Origin: Tilletia caries | Taxonomy: Eukaryota > Basidiomycota > Exobasidiomycetes > Tilletiales > Tilletiaceae | DNA length: 64,000 nt | Assembly (NCBI GenBank): GCA_032718865.1 | Contig: JALUTQ010000035.1 | Coordinates: 620,001 to 684,000 of the forward strand | Direction of reading: 5' to 3' | Shown here: piece after piece, positions 55,094 to 64,000 of the stretch | Position numbering within the stretch: the stretch's first letter is position 1 | Layout of the letters: every line of letters starts with the position of its first letter | Position numbers and translations under genes: made by a program | Notes under the pieces: generated by a model | What the model saw: only the letters and a program-made list of their open reading frames with translations | What the model was told of the DNA's origin: nothing | Databases searched by the model: none

Positions 55094-55811
55094 CAGGGCT
55101 CGGCTCCGACTATAGTCGCACGTTTTTGGCATAGGCATAGTCATAGCCGTAGTCGTAGGTGTTCTTTGAACATTCGAAATAGTCATAGTCGTAAGTCTGA
55201 CTATAGTGGCATAGTCGACTATAGTCGCAGGCTTTTGCGCAGCCAAAATTTGCACTATAGTGTGACTATAGCCAAAATTGTAACACCTGTGCGCCACTAT
55301 AGTCGGACTTTGGGACAATCATTTTCGCACTATAGTTGCACGTCAAATTTCAGACTATAAATAATTATAGTGTAGGTCGCTTTTAATTGTCTAAAATCGG
55401 ATATAGTCAGGCTATGGTTCGACTATCCAACAATAATAGTCGCACTATGACTGGCTATAGTGTTTCATGGGCAATGGATGTCATAGTCTGACTATAGCGG
55501 TGGCGGTCGGGTCTGCGGCTATAGTCGCAACTCCAAGCTATCGTCAGACCATGACATGCTATAGTCGGACTACAGCCGAATTGTTTGCTGCGACTATAGC
55601 CTTGACGTCCAGCTATTGTCCGACTATAGTCGCAAAATAATTTTAGACCAGATTTTTAATGACTATGGCGACTATTGTCTTACATTTTCTGGAGCATAGT
55701 CATAGTCATAGTCGTGAGTGCGACTATCAGCGGCTATGCCTATAGTCGCTCATAGTCGTATGAGGCTATAGTCGTAATAGTCGTAAAATCCCATAGTCGT
55801 GCCGAGCCCTG
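55094..55811. mobile_element. hAT-type MITE rich in GACTATAGTC
   Basis: 718 bp; inverted ends begin CAGGGCTCGGC; 8-bp duplication CACTGCCC at 55086-55093 and 55812-55819. The interior is packed with CGACTATAGTCG-like motifs in both orientations. It shares the end sequence and motif core with the MITE at 1343-2403, so it belongs to the same family. It is inserted in the last codons of the gypsy pol. Confidence 0.92.
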
Positions 55812-55819
55812 CACTGCCC

Positions 55820-57667
55820 TCGTCCGCGAGGGCTGACGTCCCGAGTCCGCAGCCAACACAGCTTGATCCTCCTGCTCGTCGGCCTGACGGGCTTCCTCCT
55901 CGTGTCCTGGGAGAATGATGGTGGTGGCGCGGGGCAGACGGGTGACGCATAAATGCTGTCGTGCCGCCTTTTCGAAGTCCCGCTTTGCCCAGGCGAGATG
56001 AAGGAGGCGAGAGTCTTGCTGCCAAGTGGGTGGCTCATTGGACCACTCCACCAGGTAATCAAATGCCTTCCCATCGTCGAAGAGGGTGGGTCGGCGGCCG
56101 AGATAACCGAACACATGCTGCTCATCCTCTCCTTCCGCACTATCGAGGGCGTGAACAGGGCGAGGCCGCACCTTAGACGCTTCGCCTTGGAACCGAACGA
56201 GGGCGTCGACTGGGAATACGTCGTGAGCACGAAACCAGCCGGGGAGATGAAGTCGGTACGCCCGCTTTCCCACCACCTCGACGACCCGAAAAGGACCCGC
56301 ATATTTGGCCGAAAGCTTGCGCCGTGCGACCGCCTCCGAATCCAGCGGCGCGTAGTAGTTTCGAAGGTCAACCCACACATAATCTCCCTCTTTGAGGACG
56401 AGCTCGTCGCGATGGGCGTCGAACCAGACCTTCTGTCGAGCAGAGGACATCTCGATCGCCACTCCCGCCTCCGTGCGTGCCGCTCGCAGGTTGTCGACCC
56501 AAGCAGAGTGAACGGGCGTTTCTGTGGAAGCTGTGGTGTCCTCCTGCAGGCCGAAAAGACGAGGTTGCTGCCCGAAGACCAATTTGTATGGAGAGAAGCT
56601 AGTGCTCGAGTGTCGCCGGTTGTTATAGGCCATAGAGACAATCGGAAGCTTGGAGTCCCAGTCAGTTTGACGCACACTGACGTAGTGACGGAGCATCGTA
56701 CACATCGTTTCGTTCAGCCGTTCCACCTGTCCATCGGTCTGTGGGTGGTAAGGGGTGCTCATGCCCAGCGTGATCTGCAGGGACGAAAACACCTCCTGCC
56801 AGAACGCGCTGGTGAACCGGGCGTCTCGGTCCGAATCAACTTCTGTGGCAGGCCTGTGAGCGGGAAGACGTGCTCAAGGAATCGCTGAGCGGTCTTCTTC
56901 GCATCGTCCGTGTTCTGGGAGGGGTAGAACATTGCGAATTTGCTGAACTTGTCCGAGACCACTGTGATCGTGTCCATCCCTGACTCGGTGGTGGGCACCC
57001 CGGTAACGAAGTCGATCCCTAGACATGCCCAAACCTCGTGGGGCTCCCTGAGGGGCTCCAGAAGTCCATGCCTTCGTTGACGTCGATTCTTGTTGGTCTG
57101 GCATTCGTAGCACTCCAGAATGAACTGTTTCACCCGCGCTCGCATGTCGTGGAAGAACATGTGCCGCTGTATCAGCTCGACCGTCCCGTGCACCCCCGGA
57201 TGCGCCGCCCGAATGCTGGAGTGGTACTCCCGCAGCACCTCTGTAACCCGTGCCTCCGGGACACAAAGCCTCTTCCCGTCGTCCGCGCCCGGCTTTGGCA
57301 ACCAAATCCGTCCCTGGTCGAGGACAAACGGCAATGAGGGCTGCTCGGTCGACAGGCGCAGCCAAATTGTCCGCCAATGCGGGTCCTGGCTGTAGGCTCC
57401 GTCCCACGAGGCGCCCGGATCTGTGTCGTGAGCCACGCTGACCGTCCCGGCGCCGAGACCACGCACCGCAGAGCGGCCTGGAGGCTCAGCTGCCTGAAAC
57501 TCGATCTCCACGGTCGACTCTTGATCTGCTGCTTCTGGAAGTACTGGGACAGGAGCACGGGAAAGAGCATCAGCCACGACATTGACCCCCCCTGCCTTAT
57601 GCACCACCTGTACCTTCCCCTCCAGCGGCGCCAGCGCAAGACGAAGCTTGTCCAAACGACCTGTCAT
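55820..57667 (-). pseudogene. Gypsy pol fragment: RNase H end, integrase, chromodomain-like tail
   Basis: From 57667: RNase H end (VHKAGGVNVVADALSRAPVP), the integrase zinc-binding H2C2 (HSSIRAAHPGVHGT ... CYECQTNK), then core GIDFVTGVPTTESGMDTITV and DKFSKFAMF. A one-base shift near 56838 breaks SDRDARFTSAFW. The other frame continues TPYHPQTDGQVERLNE and AYNNRRHSSTSFSPY, a GPFRVVEVVGKRAYRL module, and a chromodomain-like YLVEWSNEPPTWQQ near the C-terminus. It is a chromovirus-type Ty3/gypsy element, 5'-truncated at 57667 where sequence changes abruptly. The C-terminus is cut by the MITE at 55811. Confidence 0.88.
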
Positions 57668-58480
57668 GTAAGGTTTCCCAACTACAAGAGAGCAATCGAC
57701 CTAGTAGATTCGGTGTTGGACAGTCCACGTGTAGTACCGCTCGTTGTATGGAGACAGAAGTGACACGCTGCTAGAACTTTGGCCTATGTCTACTGGGTTG
57801 ATCACTGATCTAGATGTTAGTAGTCCTACAGGAGGTGTGGTGTATAAAAAGGTAATAAAGTGTATGAGACTATTTGTTGAAACTTAATGAGACTCAGACT
57901 TCACACGTTTGACTTAACTCTGCAATGTTATGTGATTGCCAAGTTAGGTGTCAAGGTGTGTGAAAGTATAGAGCTGGGGGGGACAGAAAGGGAGGAAAGG
58001 GCGAGAGGGGCGCTCCTTTTATACCTTTCAGGCTTCCCTGGTGCGCAGCAATGCGCAGTAATGCGCAGCAGTGCGCAGCACACTGTGTGGTGCCACTGCG
58101 CCAGTCACTCTGTCGACACAACCTTATATAAGTACAGACACAGTCAAAAAGGAGTGACCTAGGAACGGGGGTAGTCGATACTCGATAGTAAAAAAGGGGG
58201 ACAGAGTACAGACAGAGCGAGGGTCGACAGAGCAAAAAAGGGGAAGAGGGAGAGACAGAGAGAGTCAGAGTGGGCAGAAAGAGAGTGAGAGAGGATGAAG
58301 CGGTGAATGGTGATTGCGCCCTACGGCTACCGTGCGGGTGGTGACTGGTGCACGGAAGAGAGAGACAGAGATAGGGGCGAATCAGTGAGAGAAGATGAAA
58401 CGGTGATTGCGGCATTGCGCCCTGCAGGTTACGTGCGGGTGGTGCACGGACGCACGACGCGCGTCGCGGGTTGGGTGAGA
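57668..58480. other. Intergenic with small repeats
   Basis: No supported gene. It contains ATGCGCAGC-type units near 58045-58075 and two ~70-bp related blocks, each with ATTGCGCCCT...ACGTGCGGGTGGTG (about 58305-58350 and 58410-58450). TATA-like boxes are near 57842 and 58015. Confidence 0.5.
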
Positions 58481-58504
58481 AAATAAACGTGGGGCAAAAA
58501 GAAC

Positions 58505-58600
58505 TGATAACCAAAAAGTCTCCGACAAAAGGATTCGAACACACGACCTTTTGTCGACACAAATTTTAGTCAACCATAATACCAACTAGACTATGCAGTC
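58505..58600 (-). other. tRNA-like sequence with Pol III A and B boxes
   Basis: On the minus strand TAGTCTAGTTGG (A-box-like) is followed about 50 nt later by GTTCGAATCC (B-box-like). It does not fold as a normal tRNA: the acceptor arms do not pair, and an extended stem GACAAAAGG/CCTTTTGTC replaces the T arm. It is probably a tRNA-derived SINE head or a decayed tRNA. Confidence 0.4.
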
Positions 58601-58855
58601 ATAAGTTGGAAACAATAACCAGTTGGTTATTATACACCACCATGCTCAAACCCACTATTCACTAAGTGAAGGCGCAACAACAATTCATCATTGATGCCCA
58701 CATTAGTATGAACATTGAGGGAGACTAATAAGATATGTGAAAAGTAGTAATCTTGTATAACTGTAGGATATGGAAGAGTGGCTGCGAGTGATCAGCACAC
58801 TCGACCACAAGGCTCGGCAAGCTACTAGAGTTACCATTTTTTTTTTTTTGAAATA

Positions 58856-59075
58856 GTATAGTCAAGTTATAGTGAGTGGTCGCCCCGGCGCGAGATAGTA
58901 TAGTCAAGTGAGACCTAGCCACTATAAAAACTAATAGTTTCTATTTCAGATGTGCAAAATTTTGGCAGGCTTTTTGGTGAAATAGTCGCTATATTGGCTC
59001 GTAGTAGCTACTAGTAACTATTTCAGTGCAAATTACGGTCACGTGAACTAGCAGCTACAGTGACTCCCAGTGACC
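58856..59075. repeat. Left subterminal AGTAGCTACT-rich array
   Basis: Repeated TAGTAGCTACTAGTAACTA, GAAATAGT and CAGTGACTCCCAGTGACC motifs in both orientations, matching those at 63715-63945. Confidence 0.65.
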
Positions 59076-59232
59076 ATCGAGTCACGTCACAGTCTGTGGC
59101 TTCTTACTTGAAACTTTTCACGCCAATCCTCGGACTCCCAGAGTCCACAAGCTGCCACAGCCTGCCACTATTCCATATCCCCCCTCACCGCAACTCTCCA
59201 CTCTATCGCCCAGCCCAAGACTGGCATCCGAC

Positions 59233-62200
59233 ATGACGAGCAACGAGCGGGCCTTGCCCAAGTTCGTAACCCAGGCCGTCGCGCAACGCGAGGCCGCCGC
59301 CGAACAAGACCAGCCAGACAATGCCGCCGCCTCCGCCGCGATCGCGCCAGCCGAGCAAGACCGGCGGTGCTTCGACATCGCCTGCTCTTACTTATTCGGC
59401 GATCTCACGTTAAGGATGGGCGCGGAGGGCCCCGGAGTGCTCCGTACTCCGGGGCCCCTACTCCGGCTGAGTCCGGCTGATTTTCAGATGCATTTTCGCG
59501 CTCCGTACTCCGCTCATTTTTAGGCAGTCGCCCCAACTCCACTCCGCGCTCCGCACAAAATCTCCCCCATCTCATTGCGCCAGCTCCGTACTCCGGCTAA
59601 ATTTCAATAAATTTCAAAGTCCACTCCGCACTCCGGGGTGACGAAGCGCGACTACTCCCCCGAAACTCCGTACTCCGGGGAACGTTCGCAGAGGTCCTAC
59701 AAAACTTGAGAAATCGGGACCCTTACATTGATTGCCGCCCTTCCATCCACGTGTTTGTTCGACAGAATCATCGTTGACGGTCGTAGAGCTCACCAACACA
59801 CAATATGAACCCCAAATGAGAAATCTGAAAAGAATTTTGCTAAATTTTTGAAATTCAGAGCAAAATATGACCATTTCTGACTGAAATTTTCAAAATTGCG
59901 ACCTGATTTTGGAAAAAGGCAAGGCCCCGGAGTGCCCGGGAGTTTCGGGGAAACTCCGCACTCCGTCTGGCATCCGAGCTAGTCACTCCGTACTCCGGGG
60001 AAAAATCAGCTCCAGGCCTTGCCGTACTCCGTACTCCGGGGACATGACAGGCTTGCGCTCCGTACTCCTGCAGAATCCAATCAGCGGGAGTAAATCCTCG
60101 AAAATGCACTCCGTACTCCGTACTCCCCCGGAGTGAGGCCCCGACTAGTCGGGGAACTCCGGGAAACCTACTCCGGGGCTTACTCCGCGCCCATCCTTAT
60201 CTCACGTTAATGCAGGCCGGCGAACAACTCGACGCCCTCTCTCTCGGACCTCTGCGCCGCAAGAACTTTGGCGCATTCTTAGGCGGATTCGACGAGGCCA
60301 AGTCCACCGACGGCTTGACGACCACGTCAGATTGCTGGGCCATTATGGTGAGTTCTTTCTAACCCTTGCCGTTGTCATTACTCATTGCACTGTCGACTCA
60401 CGCCTGATTGTCCCCCTGATTGTCCCTCAGCCCGCGTCTGCCACGCAAGAAGGGGACAAGCTGTGGGCCGCCTTCCAGGCGGATCCCACTGTCGGCAACA
60501 GTCGGCAGCTGCTCAAGGGTTACCAGGCGGGCGAGTCGGCACTCGGCAAGCGTCGGCGTCGGGCGCCCAGCGGCCTTTCCGACTATGCGACCGACGGCGA
60601 CGGCGAGGGGCGATCATCAGGCCGGCAGGGAACGGCAGCATCTGGGAGCGCCACGGCCATCCGGCAAGCGAAGCAGCCTCGCTATGTGGCTGCGCCGAAG
60701 GGCGCCCCCACCACCGGCTCAGACGGCAACGAGACCGAGCGCCCCATTCCTCCTGGCCGCTCGAAGGGGAAGGGCAAGGCGGTCCCGCCCAAGGCTCCCC
60801 CGAAGAAAACTCAGTCCTCGACCAGCAAGACCACCAACCCTTTGCTGTCCGACAAGCGCCGCGCCCTTACGGCGTCGGAGAAACGGGTCATGACAAAGGC
60901 CAGGTCGGGGAAGCCAGGGTCCGACTCAGGTTCCCACGGGGGGGCATGACCTCCGAAGAAGAGGAGGAGCTGCGCGGCCCGTCGGCTCGCACACGCACGG
61001 CCGGCGAGACCGCATCAACCCAGTCCGGCGAGGTCGATCAACAGGACAAGGGTTCGGAGGGTGATGACGAGGATGACGATCTCCCCGAGATGGAGAATCG
61101 GACATCCACGCGGTTCTTCAAGTTCGTCCGGGCGACCAAGAAGCCCAAGACTCGCCGGACCGGCGAGAAGTACGTCGGTACGGACGAGACTTGGCAGTGC
61201 CGTCTCTGCGGTGGCCACTACACCGCCCATCCGGAGAACCGCTCGAACTTGGCCTTACATCTCAATCAGAAGGTCAACGGCTCGTTCTGCAGCCGGCTGT
61301 TCGACCCCATTGACAAGTCCTTCGCCGGGACTTTCCAGCGCACGAATCAAGACGCCGGCAAGGACAAACTCGCGTCGCCCGCCATGTCATCTTTCTCGAC
61401 TCCATCGGTTCGGCCGGGACGGGGTCAGCAAGGACTCGACGGTTGGATGAGCTCACAGAAAGCTCAGGCGACGGAGGCCAAGATCACCGAAGTACGCCGA
61501 CTGGTACTCAAGTGGGTTATCGCGTCGAACCAGCCGTTCACCGAGCCTCAGAACCCCCACTTCAGGGAGATCATCCGGGCAATCAACCCTTCCCTCTCTC
61601 CGGCGCTCACCTCGGCCCGGACGGTTCGTCGCGACCTCGAAGCCGCCCACGGAGAGATCCTCCGCGAAGCGGTTGATCATTTAAAGCGGAATCAGCTCAC
61701 TTTCAGTGTCTCCCACGACGGCTGGACGTCGCCGTCTCGGCGATACACGTTCCTCGCCTTCGTCATCAACTACGTTGACACCGACTGGAGTTTCCAGCAG
61801 TTTATCCTCAGCTTCACCGTCTTACGCGGTCCACACACCGGAGCTGCTCTCGCTGGGCACCTTATCCGCGCTCTTTCAGAGCACAACCTGCTCGATCTGT
61901 GGTCCGGCATTCTCGTCGGCGACGCCGCCTCGGCGAACAGGCGGATGTGCGACGCTCTCGAATACGAATTCGCCAAGGATAGAGACGACCTTCAGAAGGC
62001 GGTTGAGCATCGACGCGGGGACCACAACATCTTTTGCTTTAACCATGTCCTCAATCGAGGCATGGTCGACTTCTATCGCGGAATGGGCCTCAAAGCCGAT
62101 GCCAATGATGGTGTTCTTCGTGCGTCCGCGGATAACCAGAGGAGTCCAAGGAGTCCGTTGCCGACGATCCCGTCGATGACTCGGATAACGAGCCGCTGTC

Positions 62201-63683
62201 GGACGACGAAGGTGCCGCTGAGACCGAAATCACCTCTGCGGGCAACGGAATCGGAGGTGCCGAAGGAGAGAAGGGAGGGGCTGGAGACGATGCTGCGGTT
62301 GTTCAGGCGGGAGGGGTTCGTGAAGGCGAACTGGAGCCAGACGATCCGGAAGCGGAGGAGGCCCTTGTGATGTTTGCGGACGTTCGCTGCAAGTTGGCGA
62401 CGGTGGTTGAGGAAGACGAAGAAGACGGAGGGCCTGGAGAGGGCGGTAACGAAGGTAATGATGATGCCGAACAGGGGGATAAAGGCGAGGGCACCAAATC
62501 GGGAGCGGCCGACGTCGAGGGCGAGGACGACGAAGATTTGGCCAATCCTCTGAACAAGATCGCCCGCGTCATCACCCAGATCTACAGCTCGTCCGATTCG
62601 CTGCGAGAGTTTAAGAAGTGGATGTCCATGGCCTACCGCGATCATGACAACCCCAGGCTGGTCGACAAGGTTCCTCCCAAGCTGAATCAAACGAGATGGA
62701 ACAGCCGTTACAAGCAGGTGCAGGCCGCACTCAAGATCCGAGAAGGCCTGTTGCTCTACAGCAAGAACTCCACTCGCCCCAAGGTCACCGCGATCGGCCT
62801 GACGGAGCGCGACTTCGATATTGCTCAACAAATCCGGCTGGTATCGTCGTATGTGCACCGGCAAACATTGCTGTTCGAGCGGAATGCGAGCAACGCCTGC
62901 TTGGTCTTACATCGGTTCGGCGAACTCGTTCACATCCTCTCGGTCGAGATCGAGGAGGCTGGTAGCAAGAACGGCGACGTTGCTGCGGAACTGAAGACTG
63001 GGTTGATGCAGATGCGGACCAAGATCAAACGTTACCAGGAGGCGGCCGTTCAGAACAAGACGCTGCTTCTCGCTGGCGTCCTCCACCCGCGATACCGCCT
63101 CGACCCTTTCGAAGCCGACTACCCGGACAAAGTGGAACGCGTCAAGACATTGCTCAATGAAGAGGTGCGAGCACTCTCTGACAGCCCATCTGGTCCGTCC
63201 GAGTCCGCCGTTCCAGGTTCCTCCAAGCATAAGTCTGTTCTTCCGAAAAAGTGGAGGCGCGAGCTGCCGAATGCCAGCTCAGCGGCGACCATCCGGGCCG
63301 AGCAGACGGAGGTAGACGCCTACCTTGCGAATCGGAACCCTTATCGACTAGCCGAGAAGGGGTCAAAGGTCCCTGGTGATACGGTGCTGGGTTGGTGGAA
63401 ATCACACGAGGCTCTTTACCCAACTCTCGCCAAGCTTGCTCGTAGGGTCCTCTCTGCACCCGGATCGACTTCCGAGGTTGAGCGCGTCTTCTCGCGTGCT
63501 GGACGTTACGTGTCAGGACGCCGTCCGCTGGGTCCGACAGCTTTGGAACAGCTCGTCGTCACCAGTCAGCTTCTTGCCAGAGGCTTCACCGCCTCCTTGA
63601 CCGCTGCTACTCCCGCTGCGACTCCCAGCCAACCTGAGCGCGTCGGCAAGGCACTCCGAGGAGCCAAGCAGCCTCGCAAGTAA
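59233..63683 (+). pseudogene. hAT transposase with BED finger, split by a MITE and frameshifted
   Basis: ATG 59233 (MTSNERALPKFVTQAVAQRE). The first exon is interrupted by a MITE (59412-60198); without it, 59233-59411 joins 60209-60347 in frame. An intron 60348-60430 leads to exon 2. Frame breaks lie at a seven-G run (60938-60944) and near 62143 (one G missing). A BED-like finger WQCRLCGGHYTAHPENRSNL is near 61195. The catalytic core includes SVSHDGWTSPSRRYTF, GILVGDAASANRRMC and FCFNHVLNRGMVDF. The C-terminal dimerisation block is WWKSHEALYPTLAKLARRVL and STSEVERVFSRAGRYVS. Three disruptions make it non-functional as written. Confidence 0.88.
59412..60198. mobile_element. Mutator-like MITE packed with ACTCCGTACTCCGG
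   Basis: 787 bp; inverted ends AAGGATGGGCGCGGAG; a 10-bp duplication ATCTCACGTT at 59402-59411 and 60199-60208, in the range of Mutator-like elements (9-11 bp). Both arms and part of the centre consist of CTCCGTACTCCGGGG and its complement. No coding sequence. Confidence 0.88.
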
Positions 63684-63714
63684 TCTCAGTGGGGTTTTAC
63701 ACTGCATCGATTCT

Positions 63715-63945
63715 AGAAGAGACCAAAAAAGTGGCTATCAGTAGCTAGTAGTTACTTGTAGCCGCAACCAGTAACTCCCAGTTCCGAAATAGTAGCTGTC
63801 GAGCCGCAAATAGTGACTGATTCCAAGCGGAGTTATCAATGTAAGGTCCGAAATAGTGGCTAGATAGCTACAGGTAGTGACTGGGAGTGACTACGAAGCT
63901 ACAAGTAGTGACAAGGAGTAGCTACCAGTCGCTAATGGGGCATAC
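63715..63945. repeat. Right subterminal AGTAGCTACT-rich array
   Basis: CAGTAGCTAGTAGTTACTTG, GTAGTGACTGGGAGTGACTA and similar units directly after the transposase stop. Confidence 0.65.
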
Positions 63946-64000
63946 TTTACAGATTTATGGGTCAAATATCGCCTGTATCGACGCTGATGCAGGCGACTAC

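Larger units (their letters stand above)
50108..57667 (-). mobile_element. Truncated Ty3/gypsy retrotransposon hosting nested insertions
   Basis: A minus-strand element. On the plus strand its LTR begins TGTGAAGCG at 50108 and ends CTCCTTACA at 55071; it is split by a 4.6-kb hAT-type element and would be about 308 bp intact. A polypurine AGCGGGGGCG lies on the minus strand before the LTR. The pol 3' half lies at 55820-57667; everything upstream of the RNase H end is missing. A hAT MITE interrupts the pol end (55094-55811). Confidence 0.8.
58856..64000 (+). mobile_element. hAT transposon, right end beyond the window
   Basis: A hAT transposase gene (59233-63683) is flanked on both sides by dense AGTAGCTACT/TAGTGACT motifs (about 58856-59075 and 63715-63945), typical of subterminal transposase-binding arrays. 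The terminal inverted repeats and duplication could not be fixed; the right end probably lies past 64000. Confidence 0.7.

Noticed and set aside
55953..56888. 311-codon plus-strand frame
   Set aside because: Antisense shadow of the gypsy integrase and chromodomain region.

Overview
The window looks like a gene-sparse, transposon-rich stretch of a basidiomycete nuclear genome. Genes carry short GT-AG introns (about 40-90 nt), coding sequence is GC-rich, and the host genes are fungal: a CSC1/OSCA-type channel, the KEOPS subunit Pcc1, single-finger GATA proteins and histone H3. The exact lineage cannot be fixed from the sequence. Exon coordinates below were derived by hand from reading frame, splice signals and phase, and are predictions.

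Layout. 135-6277 is a 6.1-kb Tc1/IS630-type element with perfect 69-bp inverted ends and TA duplications. It holds a transposase gene broken by a hAT-type MITE, a gene with SAM-like repeats, and a cassette of repeats plus Ca2+/H+ exchanger exons. 7.0-20.6 kb is mainly host: three paralogous secreted-protein genes (two in tandem, one more distant), PCC1, a divergent pair of GATA-like zinc-finger genes and a mariner MITE. 21-25.4 kb holds a large low-complexity protein gene and two paralogous small secreted-protein genes, one decayed. 25668-32180 is a complete Ty1/copia retrotransposon with near-identical LTRs but several frameshifts. 32929-36521 is the CSC1-like channel. 38.2-40.0 kb is a second mosaic cassette (arginine methyltransferase exons, a bacterial-type mannose-1-phosphate guanylyltransferase pseudogene, minisatellites), followed by an unusual histone H3 variant gene.

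41.0-49.6 kb carries a five-exon tnp2-type (CACTA-like) transposase and three unrecognised genes, possibly one large element. 50.1-57.7 kb is a nest: a truncated Ty3/gypsy element whose LTR was entered by a hAT-type element carrying a protein-kinase fragment, which was itself entered by a hAT MITE and a pogo-type transposon; another hAT MITE sits in the gypsy pol. 58.9 kb to the window end is a hAT transposon whose transposase gene is split by a Mutator-like MITE. At least five element families are filled with their own short motif in both orientations.

The most interesting points are the two cassettes that share a leader and a minisatellite around different gene fragments, the kinase-carrying hAT, the cargo-bearing Tc1-type element, the motif-saturated MITEs, the H3 variant lacking the K79 and K122 lysines, and the bacterial-type ManC remnant.
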